A stretch of 64,000 bases of DNA. Source: Trogon surrucura (lineage: Eukaryota; Chordata; Aves; Trogoniformes; Trogonidae). This document shows, one piece after another, positions 12,690-22,911 of this stretch. A program made the translations under genes and the position numbers. The stretch spans positions 12,012,689 through 12,076,688 of the forward strand of contig CM036658.1 in NCBI GenBank assembly GCA_020746105.1, given 5' to 3'. How positions within the stretch are numbered: the stretch's first letter is position 1; each line of letters begins with the position of its first letter. Below the pieces are notes generated by a model. The model was given only the letters and a program-made list of their open reading frames with translations. It had not been told where the DNA came from and did not search any database.

Positions 12690-13045
12690 GGAGAAACCAG
12701 CTGCCTTTTGCTTTGTTAGAAGTGTGTGATTAAGGACCAGAATAGATAGGGAGACTCCCTTGCATTCTTCCTTCAGCCCTGGCCAAGCTGTGAGAAGAAT
12801 TCAACGGAGCAAACACCACCAGGTGTTCCCGCATTCAACTTTATGTAAGGGTGTTTATTTAATAGTATAAATGCTGGACCCTCTCGCAGCGACTTCGGAA
12901 ACCTCACCTACGAGTGGACGCACTGCGTAGGACTTCCCAATTGTCAGGAGGGTTCTCCAGAAACCTCGCTGCAACAGGGGCTCCCCAGTGACTGTGGGTC
13001 TGGATGATTTAGGGTGATTGGTGATGGGAACTGTAGGTATGCTCA
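12690..13045 (+). repeat. Second LTR-like segment inside provirus A
   Basis: A stretch with no coding sense has a TATA box (TATAAATG, 12866-12873) followed by GC-richer sequence ('GCGACTTCGGAAACC', 'GGGTGATTGGTGATGGGAAC'). It reminds me of the R/U5 part of avian ERVL-type LTRs, from general memory only. It is absent from provirus B. Borders are approximate. It could be a captured LTR or just another non-coding retroviral part. Confidence 0.35.
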
Positions 13046-13239
13046 AACAACTTGCACCTAAAGTGTCAGAAAACACAAACATCTCACTGGATTACTGCTT
13101 GTCCTTGTGTGCTCGACAAGCAGCACTCCCACACTGAGATAACAGAGGCCTGGGATTGATGCAGAGGCATCTTTCGCATTCCTGCCCTGCAAAGCTGTCG
13201 TGTGAGTCCTGGGAACTCAGGCAGAGCAGCAAGTAAAAC

Positions 13240-13389
13240 ATGACAACACAGTGGGATAAATACTACACACTTTTTAGCAAGGATATGATTTGTTTAAATA
13301 TCAAAACATGGTTTTCTGTGTTAAACTTGTGGTTAATGGTGTTCGTTGTTGTGGGAAGTGTTTGTTCTGTTCTTTTTCATTATAGTTAA
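13240..13389 (+). other. Small ORF with one membrane segment, origin unclear
   Basis: An ATG frame of 49 codons reads a polar N-terminus and then a strongly hydrophobic run (WFSVLNLWLMVFVVVGSVC). It lies inside provirus A between the second LTR-like segment and the transmembrane piece, and is missing from provirus B. It may be the C-terminal anchor of another env, or chance. Its end overlaps a pyrimidine-rich tract plus AG (13362-13385) that could equally be a splice acceptor. Confidence 0.2.
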
Positions 13390-13671
13390 CGCTCTCACCT
13401 GATGGGATGTGTTGTAAGGATCTTGAAGATCACTCAGAATCCATCCATAAGAAAATTCAAAAATTGCAAGAGCATTCAAAACAGATCACTCAAAATTGAA
13501 TTGGAGTGGTTTGACAGGATGGATTAAGAGTTTAGTTAAGACATTTTTGTTTACTGGAGTTTTAACTGTTATAGGCTTAGTTATGTTTAGTTGTTTGATA
13601 AGTGTAATCAAGAAAATGATAAGCAAGCTAGTGGACGAAGCGTGGGTTGTCCAAAAAGAAAAAGGGGGCTA
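13390..13671 (+). pseudogene. env transmembrane subunit, C-terminal part, broken
   Basis: It reads a Cys-Cys pair (13410-13415), then an amphipathic helix (HKKIQKLQEHS), a Trp-rich pre-membrane segment (NWSGLTGWIKSL) and a long hydrophobic anchor followed by Ile-Lys-Lys. Provirus B has the same layout at 35336-35606. Compared with B, about 31 bp are missing around 13494, and a stop separates helix from anchor. The frame runs on into the 3' LTR and stops at 13738. The Cys pair and helix order resemble gammaretrovirus-type (CX6CC) transmembrane proteins. Confidence 0.7.
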
Positions 13672-14068
13672 TGCAGAGGAATCTCTTGTGGAGCAGAGGT
13701 GCGGTATCCCTTTAAAAGGTTTGGACAACCCAGCTTAGGCCGAAACAAAGGCTCTGCCCTTGGAGCTGCCTTGGGGCACGAAGAGGAAGTTTATCTGTGT
13801 TGTGAAGAGCTTTTCGAGATACTTGGCTGGAGGTGCTGGCCCCCGGGGGTGAAGGGGGCGAGAGCTGCCTGCACAGTTGAATGGCACTACCCAATAAAAT
13901 GCTGGCGTGTGTAAACCTGTAACTGACCAACTCTGTTAAGGGGCAGGCGTGTGGACACTGCTTCACTGTATAGATTGAGCTGTCCGGGGCAATAAAGGGA
14001 GGACGACTTGTAGCCATATTGGTGAGATGGTCGTTACTTGGCCGGCTCTCCGAAGGGACCCTTCTTCG
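13672..14068 (+). repeat. 3' LTR of provirus A
   Basis: It starts TGCAGAGGAA and ends CTTCTTCG (the canonical CA has become CG), about 397 bp, and carries both AATAAA motifs. It is followed directly by the right target duplication. Confidence 0.9.
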
Positions 14069-14074
14069 TATTTA
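14069..14074. repeat. Target site duplication, right copy (provirus A)
   Basis: TATTTA, identical to 10687-10692. It lies at the edge of the antisense LTR-like segment that follows. Confidence 0.85.
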
Positions 14075-14080
14075 TACTTA

Positions 14081-14424
14081 TTAGCAAGAAGCACTATTTG
14101 TGGCTTACAAACAGGAGACCAGACTATGCAGCCAGGGTTGTTATTAGCTCATTTACTTCTTCAGTCACTCTGTTATCACACAGGGAGAACAGACTTTCCC
14201 AGGTCTGTTTTGGTCATACTCTCCCGTTCACTCCTGTGCACCTCTTGTGTACAAGAAGCGTCTTATCTGTTCATTCTCATGGACAAATTCCCAACATGAG
14301 CTGTGTCTTTTGATTATTAACAAGCAAGAGTTATGTACTTGTTTAGAAAAAAGCTCAAGGACGAAAGTCTGAATTCTGCCATGCAGTGCTGCTGGTACAG
14401 CTAACTGTAAGATGTAGGGTATCC
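14081..14424 (-). repeat. Antisense LTR-like segment next to provirus A
   Basis: This is the reverse complement of the segment embedded in provirus A (11626-11930) and provirus B (34215-34572). Examples are 'ACAAACAGGAGACCAGAC' and 'GTAAGATGTAGGG', both found inverted inside the proviruses. It is outside provirus A, past the right target duplication, so it is an independent copy. It looks like a solo LTR of the donor family, into the edge of which provirus A integrated. Confidence 0.6.
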
Positions 14425-14427
14425 ACA

Positions 14428-14533
14428 ATTTTATTGCATTTATTTATATAATTTATATCATATGTATGTTATTTTTATATATTTTATTGCATTTATTTAT
14501 ATAATTTATATAATATGTATATTATTTAAAGTG
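14428..14533. repeat. Tandem duplication of a 53-bp AT-rich unit
   Basis: ATTTTATTGCATTTATTTA begins at 14428 and again at 14481. The two units differ at only a few places. A local replication or slippage duplication. Confidence 0.85.
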
Positions 14534-17500
14534 GCCACAATGGCAACGGAAGAATTCAACCCTTCTGTCCTGTGTCTTGATGAGATCCAGTGAAGAGTTA
14601 CTTCCTTCTTTACCAGTCCTGCTGTTACTGCTGCTATGTTTGCGGAGCCTGAATGAGACACAAGCCCGTAAGATGCTGTTCATGATTCATGACTTCAGAC
14701 TTCTTGTGCTTTGTGTTGGTTTGTTTAGTTCCACTTCAGAGTAATGATAACAAAACTGGGAAATGGCATAACAGAGGGTTTTATTGGGTTGCGTTGCAAG
14801 GCTAAACGTAGTGCATGAGAACATAGGTGGGGTGGAAGGAATAAGATTTTGTTGGTTTTCCAGAAGCCAGATATTCCAGTTTTTAGAGTATTTTGCATAC
14901 TGAACCATCCAAGTGTCGTTGGTGCCCCTTTGATACTAGACTGATAGAGGTTCTTACAGAAGTCACCTCACGGCAAAAATGCAACATTCTGTCTAGGAAT
15001 TGATGTTGTCATGGCTTATGTTTGACCACTATGATGTTATATTGTGAGGTGGATGAGTATGATATACAGGCTTAGAGTCCTGAAGTGCCATAATTCATTT
15101 ACTGTGTGGGGTTTTTTTGACATGAGAAAATTTAGATCACATATAACTGAGACACATTACCATTTACAATATTACAAATATGCTCAATTGTTCTAGTTTT
15201 AGGTAAACTGTCTGTCTAGAGAGGATTACCGAGAAAGTAAATGCAGGACGTGCCTGAGCCAAAGCAAATGCAGTGAAGTGTTTCAGTTTATTGAAATCTC
15301 TAGGTCTTTTGGATTCCCGAATTACAGTAGATTAATTACAGGTCATTAGAGAAGTTTTGCATAGTTCTTTCTTTATGATAAATACACAATAAGGTAAATT
15401 TCAGCCCTGGACAAAAAGCTGAGCCAAAATCTTCTTGCCACAAGGAAGGCACTCAGTGCTTCATTTTGATTTAAATGATAGTTGGGGTGGACATCATGTT
15501 CAATCCAGTATTGTAATATTGTGAGACATTTGACTTGGGTTCTTTAGCCTACCTCCTGGGATCTCAAAGAACTTTGTGGTCATGGGGAAGTGAAGTGACA
15601 GTGGTCACAACAAATTGAGATGGATTGATTTGTCTTGATATAAATGGAAAGAACCCCTCGCTGTGTGCCTTCCCACAATACTTCTTGTCTGTTTTGGTAA
15701 AGGTGATGACTTAAAAAAAAAAGTTGGGTTTTTTTTTAAGCGTACTCTACAGTCATAGTTAAACCACTTTATCACAGAGCATGCTGCCTTTCTTTATATT
15801 TCTGTATGGGGACGGCTTCCATTTCTAAACCTAATTTATAACATTTTTTTACCAGGACTTTTATACTCTGATACTTATATTTAATAGATAAAATTTATTA
15901 CAGACTAAAGTGACTGATGCAGTTTTCTTACACTTTAGAGCTTTTAGAAATACATATAATACACTCTTAGTGAACCATAGCTCTCCTCAGAACATACCAT
16001 GTTTAAAATACCTAAGTGGATATAGCTTAGGTAAACCCCAAATCTCATTCTTCCACCAGATTGGTTTTTGCTATGCCACCTCAGCTCCTTTAGGTTTCCC
16101 TGCCTCTTAGCAACTCTTTTCTTTGCTAAGGAAGGTGTGTCACTGTCCGTCAGACTCCCCCCCACTACATTTATTACACCAAGAGCTGGTTTCCTCCAGT
16201 CACCATCTTCTGGCTCTTTTTGTTTGAAGACTTGGGAGTTGTTTGTTTTTCCTCTCTTTGCTTACTTTAATAGGTAGTCACTATGGTGGTAGAGCTTTGG
16301 TGCACTCATGCTGAATGCTATAAATGGTTTACAAGATGGTGTGGTTAGATGAGAAATTTGAGATATTTAAACATTGAAGATTGGCCCAGGTTTTGGAAGG
16401 ATTTTACCACATTCTGAATATTTTGCTTCACTAGAATATCATCCAATTTTGTTCAAATTCTTCTTTCTCCACAGATTTTGCCTTTTTTGACAATAAAGAG
16501 ATATAAAATGTAATACTTGTTGTGACTGCTTTTTGTTTTTTTCTCGGCTGAAGAGAAACAAGTGATAGATAGGAATGAATTTTGGGGAAATGATATGAAG
16601 TGAAAGCAGAGAGTTTTGCATAGTTGAGGTAGGAGCTCTGACTCTGAGGCAAGGAGCAAGAAAGGGGAACTCAAAGTGAGACCAAGCAAGCCTGCTGGAG
16701 TTATGAGTTACACTTTCTGAGAATAACAATATCCTTAAATAAACTAGTTCAATTTACAGTGACAGGGTTGTTGGGGGTTTTTTGTGTGTGTGTGTGTCTG
16801 TCTTTCTGTGTTTGTCTATGTGTGCAAGTCCACGTTCATTTCTTCTCCTCTGTATTTGGAATGTGTAATCAAATACACCTTCTCAGTGTATTCCAGAGAT
16901 AAGGAGGTTTTTCTGGGAGCTGCTTTCAGGGGCACAATAAAGCACGAGCATACTTCAAAAGTCTCCAAACATTTTAAGACTTTAACCAAGCTTGAACTAG
17001 ACTGTCTGGAATATGTTCATCACCAGTTAAAGCCGTAATGAAAGAGATTTGAAAAGATATGGCTGCTTTCTTTGTGTTTTCAAATGAAAATACTCCCTGG
17101 CTGTCCTTCGTACAGGAGTGTTTGGCCAGAATCCTTAGGGAAAACTGAGCAGCCAAACCACATGCTAGTTTACTGAGATACTACTAGGTGAATGAATAAA
17201 TAATGGGTAGATAAATAATTGAGTTGAATTTTTTTTTTGATGTTGTAAACAAAGATTGAAAGTAGTCATTGGGGAGATCTTACTCATCTTATCTACTACT
17301 CGAGATTCATTCCATTAGAAGTATTTTCTTCTGAAGTAACTACATGAATAAGCACATACTAGTTGTATTAATTCCATCTGTATCTCACAGCTGCAGATCA
17401 TGCAAGCTGGTTTTTGTTTTGTCTGGGTACAGAACACCCTGGGCTGAAGGTGGTTCTGAACTGCATCTTGTCATCCAGTCTCTCTATCTGCCCTTGCTGA

Positions 17501-20500
17501 GGGTTTATAAAAAGTAAACAAGACCATAACTTCCATTGTGTTCCATTATGGGTTAATGTGAAATCAGTTACATGTATTATATTCCGAGGTCTGAGGGCAG
17601 AGCTGACGGAGAGGAACCACTTGCACTGATGAGAGTGTCTTTGACAGGATGGAGGGAAACAAGGGTTTGCTCTCCATGGGCCCGCATCTCAATGGAACTA
17701 AATTCGCTCATCCTCTTTCACTTTCTGCTGTGAAGAACAGAAATACTGAGATGTGTTACACCCAGGATCAAGTTCCTCCACCGTCCATTGTGCCTGGGAG
17801 GCTGACATCCATCTCCCGCAGCCCGGTGGAGAGCTCTAACCTAAAGTCTTTTCTGAATTGCCCATCAATAGTTAAATATTCATAGGCTCTTTGTGTTAAA
17901 CCATATTTAGGATCTATTAGGCAAGCCGCTTAACAATTCTCTTTTAATTTTATCAGCTGGTAAAATTAAGATTAGATCTCTGGGAACAGCTCTGGTTTGT
18001 ATGTTGGCCCATCCTATGAGAAGAGAACCTTGTGGCAGTGGCAAGTTGTGGGCTGACCTGATTTCTGCCCAGATGACTCTTAAACACCTTTGACTTTAAT
18101 CTCCCTGTCACATCACAAGCTGGAGGAAAATGCATTGCCCCAGGCGTCATGTGGGAAGAGGTTTTACAGGTACATTAGCCCACAATCTCTGGCACCCATG
18201 CCACAGCCTTGACACCCTGAGCACTGTCTGCACTGTAGCTCTTCCATCACTCTCCGAGCCCTGCGCAGTCGTGCAACACCAGGGCAGAAGGGGACAAACC
18301 TAATGTTTCTCCTTCTCAGGCCGTGTCTCTTGTACTTACACATGGTCTTCCCTGGGTGAGACATTGCACACTTTCATTTCCAATCTGAAATTTCCCTTTA
18401 CAGGAAAGAGTCCAAGAGGAGAGTATTTGAAAGTAGGAAAGTGAACTTTTATATAGAATCTGTGTAGCCAGTAGACATTGTTGTCGTTACCTAACCCTTT
18501 AATTAATGATGGGTCTTTTGATGATGGCAGGAGGAAACAAACTTTTGAGTTTCAGAGTCTGCAAGGGGGGCTGTTCTGCAAAGACTGTGACTTCTGTTTC
18601 TTAAATGGCAATGTGGAAGTAAGAGTGAAAATAAAATTTTCAAAGTAGTAAACCATAAACTACATTAAGTGGGAAGTAGACGTATATATGCGCTAATATA
18701 TCGTACCTGTGTGTATATGTTGACATGTGTGTGCATATTTAGAGATATGTATGTATTTCTACAGTGTGACTTCCAGGCAGATAGTTGCATACTCAGAAAT
18801 GCTGGGTCCTTTTTAGGCAAAGTATGTGGAACCAGGACACTTCTCTCTTTAGCTAGAAAGAAAACAAAACTCCACTTTGGAACAGATCGGACTTCTTTCT
18901 CTGTTTCTAGACACTGCTGTCTTTTCTGTGTAGTATTTGTTATTCCTATTTCAATCAAGAATTCTGCATCACTTCAGAAAGTAATTTGGAACAACTTGAA
19001 TGAAAGCCACCAAACAGAAATACACTTTAAGGAAAATAGAACATTAAAAGTGTTGTAGATAGTTTCATCCTCTTAGAACAAAGTGTTTGTAACAATGTGT
19101 TTGGAAAACCTACTGGGCTTATGGCATTTACTTTCAGGAAAGAAAGACAATGTCTTTTGTGTTACTCACATCTATCTGCCAAGACTCCTTTATGAGAGAT
19201 CACAGGAGACCTTTCTTTCAAGGCTGTAGATTATACAAACAATTTTGTATGATCTTAGAGGTGAACTAAATGGGATCTCAAACTGTGAGAGTCTCTGAAA
19301 ATCAGGCCAATTTTGTTTAGGTACTTCACTTACATTTTCTCACTGAATCAAAACTTTGGCTCAAATTTTTTAAATATCCTATAACGCAAATCCTGCTACA
19401 AATTAAAATCTGTCTCAGAATATTTTTTTCTGGAGTTTTTTTTTTCAGCTGCATATCTCAGGGTATTTAGTTGTTATTTTAACATTTCTTTGGTACTCAA
19501 GCAGTAACAGCGAGTAATGTGTGGATTGTAGGACACTTTTGATTTTACCTCTGACTTCTAAGGGAGTCAGACTGTGCACACAATGGATGTAATGAGACAA
19601 GGTGAGTTTCAACAACTGCAAAAAGCATTCCTTCCTACTTGTACTGTTCTCCCTTAGCATGCAGGTCATGTACAATACATGGTGCAGAGTCATTGATGTA
19701 ACTGCCAAGTTTCCAGCATCATGTTATGATTCATCTACAAAGAGTTATCAGAAAACCTACCAGATAACCAATCTATTTTAGACCAGTCTAAGAAACAGGA
19801 GATTCAACATCATTTTGTTGTACCTACAGAAGAACGTGTTCCTGGCTTCTCTGAAAATTAGTGTATTCCTCTGCAGAAAGAAAAGTATGATCTCCCAAAA
19901 CTTTAAGGTAGTCCAGGGCATTACATTTTTTTGTCAAGTAGATTGATTTACATCAACAAACAAGCAAACTTGCTATAAATGGCTCAAAGAACATTAAATT
20001 GTTATTTAGTAAGAACCAAAACATTTTGATCAGTAAGTTAATGAACTTAACATTGAGATTTATATGTAAGGCTAACAAAAAGCCTTAATACACCTGTGCA
20101 CATTTATTTAAGCAGTTTGTAGCATATTATGCTAAAAACAGCAAATGGCGCAATTCTAACTTACTCAGTGATTATTCTTCTCTGTATGGTTGGTGTCAAT
20201 TTGCTTTTGAATAGAGCTGAAATTCAATTAAAATGAACATAAATGGCATTTAAAAAGTGTTTCTATTAACCAGTAGCACTGTCATAAATGTGTTGGATAT
20301 GTAATCCATTTTCTGAAGTTAAAATATGTTTCAGACACTAAATGAATGTATCTAGTCAAGCAAGAAAGCTTTGTCTACAGAAATGGAAATGAAAAGATTG
20401 TTTCTGATCACAAAGTCTTTCTACTGCTGACATATTTCAGGTTGTTCAGTCCAGTTATGAAACTGGGACAGAAACAGTTCTAGGTTTTGGTGCTTTTTTC

Positions 20501-21944
20501 TATATTCCATTGAGGTTATCAATAGTTTCATGCATTGCACTAAGTCAGTTGAATAAACTGTAGAAAACATTTTCTCTGTGTTGGCTGAAAAGTTCCTCAG
20601 AATCTCAGTTAGTTTAGGGGAGCTGGCTGGTTCCACAATTTGGTCTTCAAAAGTCTGGCAGCAAACAGGTATTGTTTCTTCCTTGAGAAAGGGAATTTAG
20701 TAAGCTCAACAGCTTTGTGTTTTCATCTGCAAGTCTTTGTGCAGTGTCCTCAAAATTCTGATATTCTATTGATATTGTTTTGACTTCACAATATCTAAAA
20801 GCTGCATTTCCATATGTGAACATGCAAAATTAATTGTAATTGATCTGGTGTAGACTTGAGAGTAAATTGTATTAGATTAAGTTTAAAATTTTTTCACATA
20901 CTCTGAATTTCATGCATGTATGAATCATCAGAATTACAGAGACTTGAGGAAGTCATGAAGATGTATAGAATTTTTGACAAGTGTAAGTATATTTCCTAGA
21001 TGTACTTACCATGTAGGCCAACTCTCAGGTAAATCAGTGAACTTTAGATAAGATTTAGGTTTTTAAGCAAGTAAATTCTAAGTACTTTTATATAAAAAAC
21101 TGTGGCCTTACAAGTATATCTTGGTAATATTCATTTTTCAGTAAAGCAAGTTCTATGAAGTTTTATGCAAAAGTTGCATTTTGACTTTGCCTACAAGCAG
21201 ATCTCTGCAAGTAATGAATGCTTGAGGTCATTTGTACACTCATCAACCTGAAATAGCGTTTTTCAGTGTGGTTCATCTGAAAAATGTTCCCTGGTTCTTC
21301 CTGTAAAGTGCATTGTATTATGCTACCTTAATTTACCTGAACATAATTAATTTTGTGCAAACAAACTGTGTGCATAGGATGTATTTCAAATTTATAAATA
21401 CACTCTTAACTAGCATGCTTCAAAAATAGGACAACAAAAATGTATTTAATATAGAAAAATGTTTCATATCAGGGACATAGGAGCAGCATGGGAACTTTCT
21501 TAAAAACGTATTTTTTTTCTTTTAAATAGGCAATAAGATATAAACAGGAGGCCTCTATTTTAGAGCAAATAGGAGGCTGGCCTTCTGCATTTCCCCTTCA
21601 CCAAGAAAATGTCTAACCTACTTGGCATCCGTTCCTGATGATTAATTTATAAAGCATTAGTATGAAAGGGCTGTGTGAAGCCATATTTAAGGAATGAGAT
21701 ATGTTCTGATGAAAAAATGCTTTTGATGCCTTCTGACCACTGTGTTTTGTAAAGTGTTAATTTTTAAAAGAAAATATACGTAACATCTTACGAGGCAAGA
21801 CTTCTGAAGAACAACAGAAATGATACAAAGGCAATTAGTATTAAAATAAATAACAAGATAAAAGATTCCTTTCTTATAAAACAGGTAACTAAAAATTATG
21901 TTGAAATATACTGCAGTTCGTTCTCAGTGTTTTATGTACCAGGT
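14534..21944. other. Long non-coding stretch
   Basis: No open frame has a recognisable domain. The longest, 18669-19058 (129 codons), reads low-complexity sequence opposite a competing antisense frame. A short TG repeat lies at 16783-16798. A fragment near 19288-19325 (TGAAAATCAGGCC) resembles the ancient hairpin repeat seen near 63.1 kb. Nothing else can be named. Confidence 0.55.
16783..16798. repeat. (TG)8 microsatellite
   Basis: Eight TG units after a T-rich run, followed by imperfect TCTG/TGTC units. Confidence 0.8.
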
Positions 21945-22911
21945 CTCAGTATGGGACCAGTATTATTCAATATATTCATCGATGACTTGGATGAGGGACT
22001 AGAGAGTACTATCAGCAAGTTTGCTGATGACGCCAAGCTGGGAGGAGTGGCTGACACACCAGAAGGCTGTGCTGCCATCCAGCAAGACCTGGACAGGCTG
22101 GAGGGTTGGGCGGGGAAAAATTTAATGAAATACAACAAGGGTAAATGTAGGGTCTTGCATCTGGGTAGGAACAACCCCAGGTTCCAGTATAAGTTGGGGA
22201 ATGACTTATTAGAGAGTAGTGTAGGGGAAAGGGACCTGGGAGTCTTGGTGGACAGCAGGATGACCATGAGCCAGCAGTGTGCCCTTGCGGCCAGGAAGGC
22301 CAATGGCATCCTGGGGTGTATTAGAAGGGGGGTGGTTAGTAGGTCGAGAGAGGTTCTCCTTCCCCTCTACTCTGCCCTGGTGAGACCCCATCTGGAATAC
22401 TGTGTCCAGTTCTGGGCCCCTCAGTTCAAGAAAGACAGGGAACTGCTGGAGAGAGTCCAGCACAGGGCAACTAGGATGACTAAGGGAGTGGAGCATCTCC
22501 CTTATGAGAAAAGGCTGAGGGAGCTGGGGCTCTTTAGTTTGGAGAAGAGGAGGCTGAGGGGTGACCTCATTAATGTTTACAAATATATCAAGGGTGAGTG
22601 TCACAAGGATGGAGCCAGGCTCTTCTCGGTGACAACCACTGATAGGACAAGGGGTAATGGGCTGAAACTGGAACATAAGAGGTTCCGCTTAAACTCGAGA
22701 AGAAACTTCTTCGCAGTGAGGGTGACGGAGCCCTGGAACAGGCTGCCCAGAGAGGCTGTGGAGTCTCCTTCTCTGGAGACATTCAAGACCTGCCTGGACA
22801 CGTTCCTGTGTAGCATAGTCTAGGCATTCCTGCTCTGGCAGGGGGATTGGACTTGATGATCTTTCGAGGTCCCTTCCAATCCCTAACATTCTATGATTCT
22901 ATGATTCTATG
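21945..22911 (+). mobile_element. CR1 LINE, 5'-truncated, long open frame
   Basis: A CR1 copy that begins just before the RT catalytic motif (FADDAKLGG, near 22018-22044) and runs to a clean 3' tail of three ATTCTATG octamers at about 22889-22911. One frame of 298 codons (21927-22823, its first codons upstream of the element) is uninterrupted to the natural ORF2 stop. It covers the thumb and C-terminal blocks ([32 protein letters not shown]). The unbroken frame and clean tail suggest a fairly young insertion. It lacks the endonuclease and most of the RT and cannot move. The antisense copy at 32013-32270 belongs to the same subfamily. Confidence 0.95.

Larger units (their letters stand above)
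10693..14068 (+). mobile_element. Provirus A: defective class II endogenous retrovirus
   Basis: A 3.4-kb LTR-to-LTR insertion bounded by exact 6-bp duplications. In order it contains a 5' LTR, a tRNA-Lys primer site, a leader with splice donor, the start of gag, a foreign LTR-like segment, a later proline-rich gag piece, an env surface-like piece, a second LTR-like segment, the env transmembrane piece and a 3' LTR. Protease, reverse transcriptase and integrase are absent, so it could only have moved with proteins supplied in trans or lost them afterwards. The two LTRs differ at about 35-40 sites by eye (near 9%), so the insertion is old. The lysine primer site, 6-bp duplication and relationship to provirus B place it with class II (ERVK-like) elements. 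It cannot encode a functional virus. Confidence 0.9.

Noticed and set aside
18669..19058. 129-codon open frame as a gene
   Set aside because: Low-complexity translation, an antisense frame over the same DNA, no motif and no splice context.
22209..22676. Antisense 155-codon frame
   Set aside because: Shadow of the CR1 ORF2 on the other strand. The same applies to antisense frames at 2558-3103, 25731-26060 and 32373-32880.
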